NCBI RefSeq assembly: GCF_024139115.2 | Contig: NC_085139.1 | Span: forward strand, 137,633,121-137,697,120 | Direction: 5' to 3' | DNA length: 64,000 nt | From: Armigeres subalbatus | Taxonomy: Eukaryota; Arthropoda; Insecta; Diptera; Culicidae | Shown: in pieces, positions 31,793 through 42,393 of the stretch | Layout of the letters: every line of letters starts with the position of its first letter | How positions within the stretch are numbered: position 1 is the first letter of the stretch | Program-made: the position numbers and the translations under genes | The notes under the pieces: model-generated | Databases searched by the model: none | What the model was told of the DNA's origin: nothing | The model's input: the letters and a program-made list of their open reading frames with translations, nothing else

Positions 31793-32460
31793 CAGGGGTT
31801 AGACAAAAAGGTTGAGATAGGTAAAATTGTATCGAAATTCAGATCATCATAACTTTGCGTACAATAATCCAATTTTGATAAAATCAGGACCATCAGAAGC
31901 GGACGCTCTTCTAGTATACTGCCGCTCTGCAAAACCTGAGCTTGGTCCTTGGCCACCGGAGATGTTCCGGGTTTTCTGAAGGTATGTTCAAGATGCATTT
32001 TTTCCACTGCTTTTAATTTGATGTGACGTTTATTTTCATCATGTTTTATGATTTCTCCAAAAACTAGAACTAATATGCCAACTAATCGAGGATCCATCAA
32101 AACTACGCAGAGATATGGCCATTTCCGTAAAAACGGTTCCGGGAACGTGATAAAATGATAACAGATCAGAATAATGAAAATATGAGCATTTAACTTCATG
32201 GCTTTGCGAGACGATGATTACAGAAACATTTCCAGAATGATAGTGTCCACTGCCACCCTTATAGCAGGTTCCAAGGGCCTTCCAGGAGAGGTCGGTTTTG
32301 GCACCGTTTGGAACTATGTATATATGTGTGTCAAAATTCATGTTTTCCCAAGACGATGAATACACCCAACCGGCGGTTGTTAGATTTTCTAATAATTATG
32401 TATAAGAAACTACCAAAACCTGTATAAGATCTGGGCATATGCGAAATTGCTAGATTCTTA

Positions 32461-35260
32461 GGGGCCGTCCAGAAACCACGTGGTCAAATATGGGGGGAGG
32501 GGGGGGGGGTTGGAAAATGACCACGATAAGCCACATGGGGGGAGGGGGGTGTTGCTCTCCAACCACGTGGTTTTTTTTACACGAAAAACTTTTGGTGAAT
32601 AACAATAGCGGTGTTAAAAATACAAATCATTAAAATTTAATGATTTAATCACTAAATGCAAAGCGCATCTTAGGGCCGATGCCCACGTAGCGTCTTTTCA
32701 ACTCAGCGTTAAAAAGACGCAGGTGTGCATCGAGAAAAACCGGCAACGCAGCGTCGGTCGTAACGCCGATGCATATCTGCGCTATTTGACCATCTTAGCC
32801 TTAGATCCTTTTTCCAACGAAAAAACAGGTTGCGATTCAGTCTCAATTTCCACAACAAAAATTTGGAAAGGAAAAATGGGAAAATATAAAAAAATTCCGC
32901 CGCGCCACGCCCCCGCCGCAGATGGTTTTTGGCATCACGCCGCCGACACTTTTGCATCAGCTACAAATTTGAAAAATATTCATGTTTTTACAATAATCCA
33001 AGAAAAAAACTTCAAAAGAATTTCTTGTGGATATTCAGGAAAAATCCAGTAAAGAAATTTGCTGTAAAAACTTACTTCATATAATCCTGATAAAGTTCTG
33101 GCATTCAGTATGATTTTTGAACAGTTCCCTCTGAACAATTTTGCTTGGAAATTTTGCTACAAATTGTTGATGAAATGATGAAAAAAAAACAAAACATCTT
33201 CAATGTAAATTGCAAAAAAAGTTCCTTAAAAAAAAATCCATGTGAATTCTGTCTGAAAATTCAAAACAGTCCCGTGGGAAATACATATAATTTTTGGTGG
33301 AAAAAAATGTTCAAATTTTCATATATTTTTTTTACATTCTAATGAAATTTTCTACGACAAGTTCTTTCGAATCTTCACCAGAAATTCTTCTTTATTTCCA
33401 AAAGAAGTTTCTTGAACATTTTAAGGAGTGCACTTCAAAATGTTCAGTCTCCAGTTAGCTTTGCGAGCAAAGGCGTAGGGTTGCCAACCCGGAGATGACG
33501 AGTTCGATTCTCGTTCCTGTCTAGGATGTGTTCGGGTGGGAAACATTCTCGACATCCTAGGTATAGTGTATCCATCGTACTAGCTACACAATATATATAA
33601 TCGTGCAATGGCTGGCATATAAAAGCTTTCAATTTATAACAAAGGAAATGCTAATAGAATATACTAAGTTGCAAAGCAAACCAACTTCCAGTTGGAATAT
33701 GGAGCCATAGAAGAAGAAGAAGAAGACTTCTAAATTTTTCAATAAAAACTCTTCTGAATTTCCGAAAGATATTAAACAGCCAATGCCACATGAAACACTT
33801 TGATATTTCCGTTGATTTTTTGTTTCAAGTTTTTTTTTTCAAATTTGGAATTTTGAAAGGAAATTTTTTCGGAATACTTTTTTTTTAAATTTTTCAAGTA
33901 TTTTTTTATTCGAGGCATTATTTAGAATTTCCAAAAAAATCTTTGGATTTTTAAAAAATAAATCTTTAGAATTCTCGAGATTCTTGTTTTTTTTTAATTT
34001 GTACCATAAATTCTTACAAAATTTCATCGGGAATTCAATCTCCTTCGGGAAGTCATTTTGATTTCTTTGCAGGTTCAGCTAAGCATTGCTTTAAATCGTT
34101 ACCATGCAAAGATGCACAGACAATGATTTAGAAATTTTAAGGACTTTTCACATCAGAAAATCTTTAACATTTTGATTTAGTTTTTTAAGGAATTCCTTCA
34201 AAAGTACAATTTTTTCGTTATTTTCACTTGTAAAAACATCGGAATTTCCTCGGGAAATTCATTATTGTTGTTTCAGATGAACTTATTTCGATTTTCTACT
34301 GGAAAATCTTAGGAATTTCCATCGGAAATATTTTGGCATATTCCGAATAATTTGTTTTGGAAATTAAAAAAACTGCTGAAAATTTCTAAGAATTTCTTTT
34401 GGAAAACGAAAAAAAATTCCTTTGGAAATTTAGAAGAATTTCCTTTGAAGATTCATTAAAGTTGCCCAGGATTTTGGAAAAAATCTGTAGGGATTCTGTT
34501 AAACAAGTAAGCTGGATTTTTTTTCTAATTTATACTGAAACTGTTAATACCTGTTAATATTAGAATGTAAACCAATTTGATGATTCTGAAAGCAAAACTG
34601 GAATTTCTACAGGAATGCTACTCAAAAGAAACAACAGTAGGAGGTTTTATTTGCATCTCTAAGATTACATATTAACTTTGTAATTCTCTGATAAACTTTT
34701 TGTTGTAAGAGTTCAGTTCAGATGCTTCTTAAGAATTTCCAGTGCCTCCAGAGCTACGGAAGGTCCCAAATACTCTTAGGAATCTATAGGGATATTCAGT
34801 GATGAACTGTATAATTATTTAAAAAAAATCAATAATAAAAAAATTTTAAAAAAAATAATAATATAGGGATATTTTGGAAAATTTCTAAACCATTACAATT
34901 TTTTCTCGAAATTTTTATAACATATTCGCGAGTCCACATTTTTTGTATCCTCCTGATGCATCGAAGGTGTACGAGTTCTAGATATCCTAATACCCGATAC
35001 ACATTACAACATGATAACATCATCAAAATGTTCGAATTCATGAAAATTTATAATTTCCATGCTGTCCATCTTCAAAATTGATCGGTTTAACCATATGTTT
35101 TAGTTACATAAGGTTTTTTTTTAATTTTTGTACTTGAGAAAAAACCACGTGGTCATAGGGGGGGAGGGGGTGGTCTGCCAAATGACCACGATAAGCCACA
35201 TGGGAGGAGGGGGGGTTGAAAATCTTCAAAAATATGACCACGTGGTTTCTGGATGGCCCC
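32461..35260. mobile_element. TTA-flanked element (2.8 kb) inside the palindrome
   Basis: The ends GGGGCCGTCCAGAAACCACG and (inverse) GGGGCCATCCAGAAACCACG each abut TTA (32458-32460, 35261-35263), a PIF/Harbinger-like duplication. Just inside each end is a G-rich module (GGGGGGAGGGGGG ... GACCACGATAAGCCACATGG) in the same orientation at both ends. The interior is AT-rich with no recognisable transposase; it holds a SINE at 33450-33735 and long stretches of A/T-run DNA. Confidence 0.7.
33450..33735 (+). mobile_element. tRNA-derived SINE with GAAGAA tail
   Basis: Head has GCGAGCAAAGGCGTAGGGTT (box A region), CAACCCGGAGATGACGAG and GTTCGATTCTCG (box B). Body includes GGGAAACATTCTCGAC, ATAATCGTGCAATGGCTGGC and CAACTTCCAGTTGGAATATG; ends GGAGCCATAGAAGAAGAAGA. 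This body recalls the abundant Aedes Feilai-type SINE. About 280 bp, apparently full length. Confidence 0.85.
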
Positions 35261-35885
35261 TTATACAAATATTGTATAAGAATCTAACAATTTTGTAAGC
35301 TTTTCTTACATTTTTTGTATAAGAATCTAACAATTTCGCATATGCCCAGATCTTATACAGGTTTTGGTAGATTCTTATACATAATTGTTAGAAAATCTAA
35401 CAACCACCGGTTGGGTGTATAGGTTCTTGATTAAAAATACATTATGATGACTATAACGACCTTTGGCCAATTTGTAACAGGTTCCGGGTGTTCTGCCAAA
35501 GTTACATTTGTTCAGGATGTTTGGCCAATCCTGTACCGATTTAACAAAAATGGCCATATTTCTGCGTATACCTAACGGATTTTCAATCTGCAGTCAGCAT
35601 TGGTCAGCATATTAGTTCTAGTTTCCAGGGAAAGTATAAAACAGGATGGCAGTAAACGTCAAATAAAACAACAAGAAAAAATGCATTTTTGACATATCCA
35701 CGGAAAACCCGGAACATCTCCGGTGGCCAAGAACCAATCTGAGGTTTTGCATGGGGCAGTATACTAGAAGAGTTTCCGCGTCCGAAGGTTCCAGTTTCAT
35801 TGAAATCGGATCATTCTATGCAAAGTTATGCTGATTTGAACTTCGACAAAATTTTGCCTATCTCAACCTTTTTGTCTAACCCCTG

Positions 35886-36362
35886 TATAAGATGCTATAA
35901 GATCTCCAAACTGCCCTGGAGTTTGAATCAAATGGTATACCGAATCAACCAAGGCTTTCACGCGGTGTCAACCCCATTTTTTATTCTGAGTGTTCGTCTT
36001 TCACTTACGTCTCAAATACAGGCATATGAGATGTTGTAAGATCTCCAAATTGCCCTGGAGTTTAAATAAATTGGTCTATCGAATCAACTAAAGCCTTCAT
36101 GATGTCCCAAGCCGTGGTATCAACTCAATTATGTCCTCCGAGGATTTGTCTTTCACTTGCGTCTCAAAACAAGACATATGAGGTGTTGTAAGGTCTCCAA
36201 ATCGTCCTGGAGCTTGAATCAAATGGTCTACCGAACCAACCAAGGCTTCCATGGTGTCCCCAGCTTCTGTGTCAACCCAATTTTGTCCTCCGATAATTTG
36301 TTTTTCACTTGCGTCTTCAATTCTTGCATTAATGAAAAAGTAAGATCTCCAAAAAGTCCTGG
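35886..36362 (+). repeat. 152-bp satellite, second segment
   Basis: Unit landmark GATCTCCAAA at 35901, 36040, 36192 and 36344 (spacing 139, 152, 152). The unit includes CTGGAGTTTGAATCAAATGG, ACCAAGGCTTCCATGATGTC and TTTCACTTGCGTCTC. Frames read through it are not genes. Confidence 0.9.
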
Positions 36363-36658
36363 GGTGGCATTGTGCATCTCGATTCGAACGTAATTCTATC
36401 GAGTCGAACATGTTTGGCATTACGGCTTTCGATTCGATCTCGAAAACGACTCATCGTTCGAGTATGCTCGAGGAGGTACAAGAATGACGAGATGTTTTGG
36501 CATTATGGAGACTCGATAGCACACTGAAAAACGACTCAAGTCGAATGAAAATCACTCGTCACCTTTATAGCTTTCGAATGTAGTTGGAGAGTCATTTCTT
36601 GCTGAAAGTTTTTCATTATATTTGTTATTATTTCTCTACGGGAAGAGAATAAATGTTT

Positions 36659-37109
36659 CAATATTATTATTATTATTATTATTATTATTTATTATAATTC
36701 ATCCGACAATTGTCTACATGAATAAACTTAAGTGGTAAAAACGACAATAACACATTTTAACGACTGGTGAAAATAAGAACAATTAAAAATACAAACATAC
36801 TGTCAAAATTTTCTTCTACGGATTTTGTTACGAAACTTTTGGACGAATCTTCAAACTCGTAATCTGCTTATACTACCGAAAACAATCTAACCATGGCAGA
36901 GAAAGGCTCGTGGTATCCATAAGCGGTGCGATGCTACCGCTACGGTGGTTGCAGAAGTGAGGAATTCCTTAACGATCCCTGCGGAACAAGGAAATTCAAT
37001 TTGGAAAACATTTGCGGGCAATCCCCTGCGCCGTTCAAGAGCTTCGCGACGAATGTAGCCTGCTGTATCTTCCTCCTGTGCTTCAACGTGTCTAAATTCA
37101 GCAACAAGC
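36659..37109 (-). pseudogene. LINE 3' end: C-terminus, UTR and (AAT)n tail
   Basis: The minus strand continues the C-terminal region of the LINE at 38.1-40.3 kb (LKHRRKIQQATFVAKLLNG is legible), then a 3' UTR and a tail of AAT repeats at 36659-36700. It is separated from the rest by the hAT-type element at 37118-38123. Confidence 0.7.
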
Positions 37110-37117
37110 ATCTACTC

Positions 37118-38123
37118 TAGGGTGTCCCCACAAAGACCGATGTTCGAAAAGTCATGGTGCTCAACCCTGAAATGAAAGATATACCTGTCTGGATAATTTT
37201 TGTAGAACAAACCGAATTTCTAAAAAATCGTTTAGAGGTCGCGCCAGATCGATTTTTGAAAAATGAGCTTTTTTTAGGTCAAAAATCAAATATTGGGTCC
37301 TTTCACAATTTTTTTTCAGGGTCACCAGGTTTCAGGGTCAGGGTGAATCAAAACTAACAAAGAGATCATAGTAAACCTGATTACCTGTATATTGCTATAT
37401 ATTAACTGTTGGATGTGATATCATTTTATAACTGGCTCCATCCATATACTCCGACCAAATCCTGTAATTCAGGTAACCAACTCCATCGGAAATAAAAAAG
37501 CTATGTTACCTGGAAAACATCCCCATTTATTTGCTTTTGAATTGTTGTTAATTTAAATTAAATTATTGGTGCAACTTGATGAAATTATAACATGTAAAGA
37601 AAAAGTACCGAATTTGTACACTTTTTGACTATTTACTAAAACTGCAATATCTCAGCCCCAGAACAACATTTCTTGGATCTTATTTTATGAAAATACTCCC
37701 TATAAATAGCTCTTTGTAGTATGTAAGTTTTTCTGAACGAGAAAAAAATATTTTTTGTTTGAGGATGAAATAACTTCGAAAATTAGTCAAAAAAATGTGC
37801 TTTTTTCGATTTTTAAACAGTTCTGCAGATTGTAAACACGTATAATACCAAAAACTAATTCATGGAGAATATGGGCAAAGATCCACAGAAAAATAAAAAA
37901 ATATAAAACGAATGGGTGACCCTGAAAAAAAATTGTGAAAGGACCCAATATTTGATTTTTGACCTAAAAAAAGCTCATTTTTCAAAAATCGATCTGGCGC
38001 GACCTCTAAACGATTTTTTAGAAATTCAGTTTGTTCTACAAAAATTATCCAGACAGGTATATCTTTCATTTCAGGGTTGAGCACCATGACTTTTCAAACA
38101 TCGATTTTTTTTGGGACACCCTA
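37118..38123. mobile_element. Non-autonomous hAT-type element (1,006 bp)
   Basis: Ends TAGGGTGTCCC / GGGACACCCTA with an exact 8-bp duplication ATCTACTC on both sides (37110-37117, 38124-38131), the duplication length of hAT elements. Terminal inverted repeats are about 210 bp and near identical. The centre (about 37335-37900) is AT-rich and non-coding. It disrupted the C-terminal coding part of the minus-strand LINE. Confidence 0.85.
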
Positions 38124-38179
38124 ATCTACTCGTATATGGGGTAAATTATCTGGATCATTCCACGGAAGATTGCGTAAAG

Positions 38180-39592
38180 CTAGCCGAACAAATCTTTTTG
38201 CACTCTTTCAAGTCGAAGAATCCAGGTAACTTCATAGGGGCACCATACAACTGATGCGTTTTCGAGTATAGGTCTGACTAGAGAGCAATAGAGTGATTTC
38301 AGACAGTGAGGATCTGTGAAATCACGCGCTATCTTGGTAATAAATCCTAGTTGGCGATTGGCCTTTGAGATTATGGATGTGTAGTGAAGCCGAAAATCCA
38401 GTTTTGGGTCCAAAAGAACACCGAGATCATTGACTTTTTCGACTCTGTGCAGCGTAACACCGTTAATGACGTAGTTGAAGATGAATGGCTGTTTTATGCG
38501 ATGAAACATTATTACCATACATTTTTTTTTTACACTGATTGTCAGTTTATTTCGATTACACCATTCAACAAATAGGTCCAGAAATCTTTGGAGACGGCAA
38601 CAGTCGTCAATTGTTTGAACCGTAACGTGGAGTTTAAAATCATCTGCATATACGAGTTTGCATTTAGTTCCATATCGTTGAGCAACATCATTGAAGAACA
38701 GCGTGAATAGCAGTGGGCCCAAATTACTTCCCTGTGGCACGCCTGATTTGTTGATGAAAGGTTTTGAGATACAGTTGTCTAGTTTCACACGTAGCGTCCT
38801 ATTTTTCAGATATGAATGCAGCCACGACTTAAGCTCTACTGATACACCTAGCTTGAACAGTTTGAAAAGCAAAATATTGTGGTCAATCTTGTCAAAGGCA
38901 GCTTTAAGGTCGGTGTAGATGACGTCGACTTGTTTATTCATTTCCATCGCTGTAACGCACGTACTGGTGAAGTCCAGCAAGTTTGTCACAACAGACCTTC
39001 CAGGAATGAAGCCATGTTGATCTGTCGAAATATAATTTTTCGTGTTGCTGAAGATGACCTGGTGTAGGATAATTTCGAACAGTTTCGATGCCGCATTCTT
39101 CACATCCCGGCGATCTCCAGCTTTGAACACTGGAAACATGTAGGAATGCTTCCAAATGGCGGGAAATTTACCTTGATGAAAGGATCGGGTGAAAATTGCC
39201 GCAAGAGGTTTGGCTAAGGCTACAGCACATTTGCAAAATAGAATAGCGGGAATGCCATCGGGTCCAGGAGATACAGAACTCTTTAGTTTTCTTGATGCTG
39301 CGACGACCATATCCTCTGTCACTTCAAATGTTGTTAAACTAATGAAGTCTAAAGGTACATCACCGGCTGCATACTCAGCTTCACTATCACTTGCTTCATC
39401 GTCATCGAAAACTGACGCGAAGTGTTCCGCGAATAGTTCACTTGCCTCTGCATTGCTCATGGCTTCCTTCTCATTGAGATACACGTTAGCCGGAATGGTT
39501 GAAGTTTTCCTTTTACTGTTTACGAAACTCCAAAAGCTTCGAGGATTTCGTCGTAAATTCATCTGAACTTTTGTTACATGTGACTTGTACAA
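38180..39592 (-). pseudogene. LINE reverse transcriptase (470 codons)
   Basis: Contains SSVSPGPDGIPAILF (about 110), FKAGDRRDVKNAASKLFE (about 155), YTDLKAAFDKIDHNIL (about 225), GVPQGSNLGPLLFTLFFNDV (about 285), catalytic YADDFKLH (about 317) and thumb VNDLGVLLDPKLDF, then CLKSLYCSLVRPILE. All reverse transcriptase blocks including the two active-site Asp residues are intact. The Met at 39592 is not a natural start; coding continues upstream to the TGA at 39722. Confidence 0.88.
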
Positions 39593-39721
39593 ATAAGCAT
39601 TCAGCCTACAGAAAGCTGCACTTGCGCGCTTGAAATTTACTTTATTTTCTTCCGTTTTCCACTTCCTTAATATGCGTTGAGCGAAATTTCTCTCTTTTTC
39701 AGCCGGCGAAGCAACGGGTAC

Positions 39722-40342
39722 TCAAGGAGGCTTCAAACGACGTCTCCTGCGTGGCACATTCGACTCCAGCCAATGAGTAATGACGCCGCAGAACCGTACA
39801 GTCATTTCGTCAACATCAGTGCACTCTAGTATGTCGTTCCAATCCTTAGTAGAAAGGAATTGTAGGAGCATAGCGTAGTCAGTTTTCTTGTAATCCAGAA
39901 GTATTACATCATTGTTTGTTACTTCATCTGAATTTACTGACGAATGATGAATTGCAGGCAGAGATAAAGTTAGAGGAGGGTGATGGGAATCAATTGGCAA
40001 CAGTGGTACGACTGACTCTTCAATTTCAATAATATTCTCGACGTTATAGAACACCAGATCAAGCGTGCGTTGTAGCTCATTCATTACGGTGTTGCGCTGA
40101 CTTAGATTGACAAAATCCATTCCGTCAAGAAGGGCTACACCAGCAGCATTCATCGAGGATGTTTCTGAGATGCTGACCACGTGATCTACGGTTAACAATC
40201 GTAGTCGAGGTTGATTGTAGTCACCACAAACAAGAACACTGTCAGTTTTGTTGCATAGCTCTCTAATGGAGGCAACATGTGCAATATTGTATCTTGAAGG
40301 AAAGAATGTCATTATATACCCACTTTTATAGTTTCCAGACAA
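39722..40342 (-). pseudogene. LINE APE endonuclease, C-terminal half
   Basis: 206 codons: LVCGDYNQPRL (catalytic D/N region), TLDLVFYN and DSHHPPL (D-H pair) are conserved endonuclease blocks. The N-terminal half with the first catalytic residues is absent, so the element is truncated at about 40345. It ends in the TGA noted for the LINE. Confidence 0.85.
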
Positions 40343-40657
40343 TATTCAATCTCTAATTATCCCGAAATCCTCGTAACAAACGACTTTAACTCAAATCGGT
40401 TTTTTGCCGTTTTAACGTATTTCTTGCCGATTTCGATAAATCACGTGAAAAATCTATGGGGAAAATCTGCGTAAAAACGTATATATTCCAAAATATACGT
40501 AAAAATAGTTGAGTTAAATAAAAAAAAACGCGCAAGAGATGACCCAAGTGCATTTAACTAAAACACATGGAAACATCGAAGTTATTTATTATCGAATCCT
40601 TCTTTAGCTTTGAATTATTTAGCTCAAAATTGGATCTGTGAGATAAACTCGAATAAA

Positions 40658-40799
40658 TCTAGACCAACATTTGAAAAGGGCGTAACAGCCAACACTTATT
40701 CCTTCTGATTCTTTGTCTACATATAGAGCTATATATGTGCACAAAGAATCAGAAGGAATAAATTTTGGCTGTTACGCCCTTTTCAAATGTTGGTCTAGA
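40658..40799. mobile_element. Near-perfect 142-bp hairpin MITE
   Basis: TCTAGACCAACATTTGAAAA begins the left arm and its inverse ends the right arm. The 59-bp arms differ at two positions, and the loop contains a smaller CATATAGAGCTATATATG palindrome. No clear target duplication. Confidence 0.82.
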
Positions 40800-40808
40800 A
40801 ATATAATA

Positions 40809-40937
40809 AATGCTAAAGCATTTGATGAGTTTGATTACGGTACGCATGCGGTCGCGTGTACTCAGACGACTAATGACGGTGGAAGACCGACACTTGATTA
40901 CAATAAGAGCAATCAAAGTAATCAAATGCTTTAGCCA
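40809..40937. repeat. Second inverted repeat (GCTAAAGCATTTGAT)
   Basis: AATGCTAAAGCATTTGATGA at left is mirrored by ATCAAATGCTTTAGCC at right, about 27-bp arms. It lies directly beside the 142-bp hairpin and may belong to the same composite element. Confidence 0.55.
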
Positions 40938-41029
40938 AGCAATATATTCAATTTGCAAAAAAGAGCTAACCGTGGTTGAGGTTGGTACTCGGATTCTGAT
41001 GGCTTTTCCGCAAACGTGACCTTTAAGTG

Positions 41030-41182
41030 GTCTTGTTGTGTAGGGGTTATCACGCCTATTTAGAGAGTAGGAGGTTGAGGGTTCGAGTCCCTCCAAGACA
41101 CGTGGATTCTTTTTCGCAAATTTCATATCAATTTGTCCATTTAGAAACATGTGCTGTGCATATGCACAGCCAAGACATTTAA
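41030..41182 (+). mobile_element. Short tRNA-derived SINE with intact-looking tRNA head
   Basis: 41030-41100 can fold as a tRNA: acceptor GTCTTG/CAAGAC, D arm GTGTAGGGGTTATCACG, anticodon stem CCTAT/GTAGG with loop TTAGAGA (anticodon AGA), T arm GAGGGTTCGAGTCCCTC. AGA would be serine, yet the long variable arm of serine tRNAs is missing. The following ~75 bp (GTGGATTCTTTTTCGCAAA ... GCATATGCACAGCCAAGA) and an A-rich end recur at 53.55-53.66 kb, so this is a SINE. Confidence 0.7.
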
Positions 41183-41690
41183 CAAAAAAATGGTTTTCGT
41201 AGGGCCGAGTTGCCGAATAATATGCAATTAATAATAAAACTTATAATTTGTGTCGTAACTATATCTCAATTTATAAAACATGTCGTATCGGCATAATGTT
41301 TTAATCGGTTTCAACTGCTCAATAAATAATATTGCTTTTATAGTCATTGAGCACGATTCGCTTGTTTATAAATTAACTGCAAATTCCTGCCCTTAAAGAT
41401 GCCTTTCCAACAGGCAGCATGCTACACGCAGATGAAATTACTCTTATTCTCTTTGTTTACTCACATTCGCAATGCGCTGAAGACTGTCTCTCCAGCGGGC
41501 GGCATAATAAACACGGAGACAGTTATCTCTTATTCTCTCTGTTTACATTTCGTTTGACAGAACATACTCGATTGAGCTAGTACAGCACCATTCGAAATCT
41601 TGTACTGCGACTGAATGAAGTCGAACGAAATACATAATGCCGCAATTTTTCGAAACGAATGCAAAAACGTACGAATCGAGTGATTCGATT
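41183..41690. other. Right flank inside the CCTGG insertion
   Basis: No gene. Near 41440-41560 a GAGAATAAGAG / CTCTTATTCTC word occurs twice inside a loose repeat (ATTCTCTTTGTTTAC, ATTCTCTCTGTTTAC). Confidence 0.35.
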
Positions 41691-41700
41691 CGAGATGCCC

Positions 41701-42393
41701 CCTGGAGTTTGAATCAAATGGTCTACCGAATCTACTGAGGTTTGCATGATGTCCTCAGTCGCGGTATCATCCCAATCATGCCCTCCCAGTATTTGTCTTG
41801 CGTCTCAAGTTCAGGTATATGAGATGTTTTAAGATCTCCAAATTGTCCTGGAGTTTGAATCAAAAGGTATATCGAATCAACCAAAGCCTACACGATGTCT
41901 TAAGCCGTGGTATCAACACAATTATGTTCTCTGAGTATCAGTCTTTCACTTTCTTCTCAAATTTTAGTACGTAAGAAGTTGTATGATCTCCAAATTGTCC
42001 CTGAGTTTGAATGAAATGGTCTAATGAATCAACCAAGGCTTCCATGATGTCCTCGGCCGCGGTATCTTCAAAATCATGCCCTCCGAATATTTGTCTTTAA
42101 CGTGCGTCTCAAGTACAGGTGTATGAGATGCTTCAAGGTCTCCAAATTGTCCTGAAGTATGAATCAAATGGTCTACCGAATCAACCAAGGCTTCCACGAT
42201 GTCCCCAGCCAAGGTGTCAACCTAATTTTGTCTTCTGAGTATTAGTCTTTTACTTGCGTCTCAAATACAGGCATATGAGACGTTGTCAGATCTCCAATTT
42301 GTCCTGGAGTATAAATCAAATGTTTTAACGAATCAAACAAAGCCTTCATGATGTCCTAAGCCGTGGTATCAACTCAATTATGTTCTCCGAGTA
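41701..42393 (+). repeat. 152-bp satellite, third segment
   Basis: Landmark GATCTCC at 41833, 41985, 42137 (GGTCTCC) and 42289, spacing exactly 152 bp three times. The first unit here lacks 6 bp (TTTCAC area). Confidence 0.92.

Larger units (their letters stand above)
31793..35885. mobile_element. Palindromic TA-flanked transposon, interrupted
   Basis: Ends CAGGGGTTAGACAAAAAGG and its inverse, each bordered by TA (31791-31792, 35886-35887), typical of Tc1/mariner-type insertion. Left arm 31793-32460 and right arm 35264-35885 are inverted copies over more than 600 bp at roughly 80% identity by eye. Joined, they make a ~1.29-kb hairpin-forming element without transposase. A 2.8-kb element sits at the loop. 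The flanking satellite reads in phase across it, which confirms both ends. Confidence 0.82.
38132..40345 (-). mobile_element. Jockey-like LINE, 5' truncated, single in-frame stop
   Basis: Minus-strand LINE from within the endonuclease (about 40342) to the reverse transcriptase C-terminus. The two large frames are in the same phase and divided by one TGA at 39722-39724, so it is among the better preserved LINEs here. A frameshift near 38180 moves the C-terminus to another frame. It ends beyond the hAT-type insertion at the AAT tail near 36659. Confidence 0.85.
36363..41700. mobile_element. 5,338-bp insertion in the satellite (CCTGG duplication)
   Basis: The satellite unit is cut at CCTGG (36358-36362) and resumes with CCTGG (41701-41705). 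Landmark spacing across the insert equals one unit plus 5,343 bp, allowing for a 6-bp deletion in the next unit, so the ends are exact. End sequences share GCATCTCGATTCGA-type inverted words (GGTGGCATTGTGCATCTCG at left; TCGAGATGCCC at right), but the left end has extra bases. A LINE, a hAT-type element, a hairpin MITE and a tRNA-like SINE lie inside. Superfamily of the carrier is unknown. Confidence 0.65.

Noticed and set aside
31793..35885. Single transposon with ~750-bp terminal inverted repeats ending at ACCACGTGGT
   Set aside because: The inner G-rich modules are in direct, not inverted, orientation, and TTA duplications with their own inverted ends mark a separate nested element.
36887..37111. 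A 74-codon protein (minus strand) beside the hAT-type element
   Set aside because: The adjacent frame continues the LINE C-terminus (LKHRRKIQQATF), so this frame is a shadow.
37154..38087. Pair of near-identical 58-residue products on opposite strands
   Set aside because: They arise from the inverted arms of the hAT-type element; no domain and no conserved start context.
41030..41100. Functional tRNA gene (anticodon AGA)
   Set aside because: Stem mismatch at the end of the acceptor, no long variable arm for serine, and the head is followed by a repeated SINE body.
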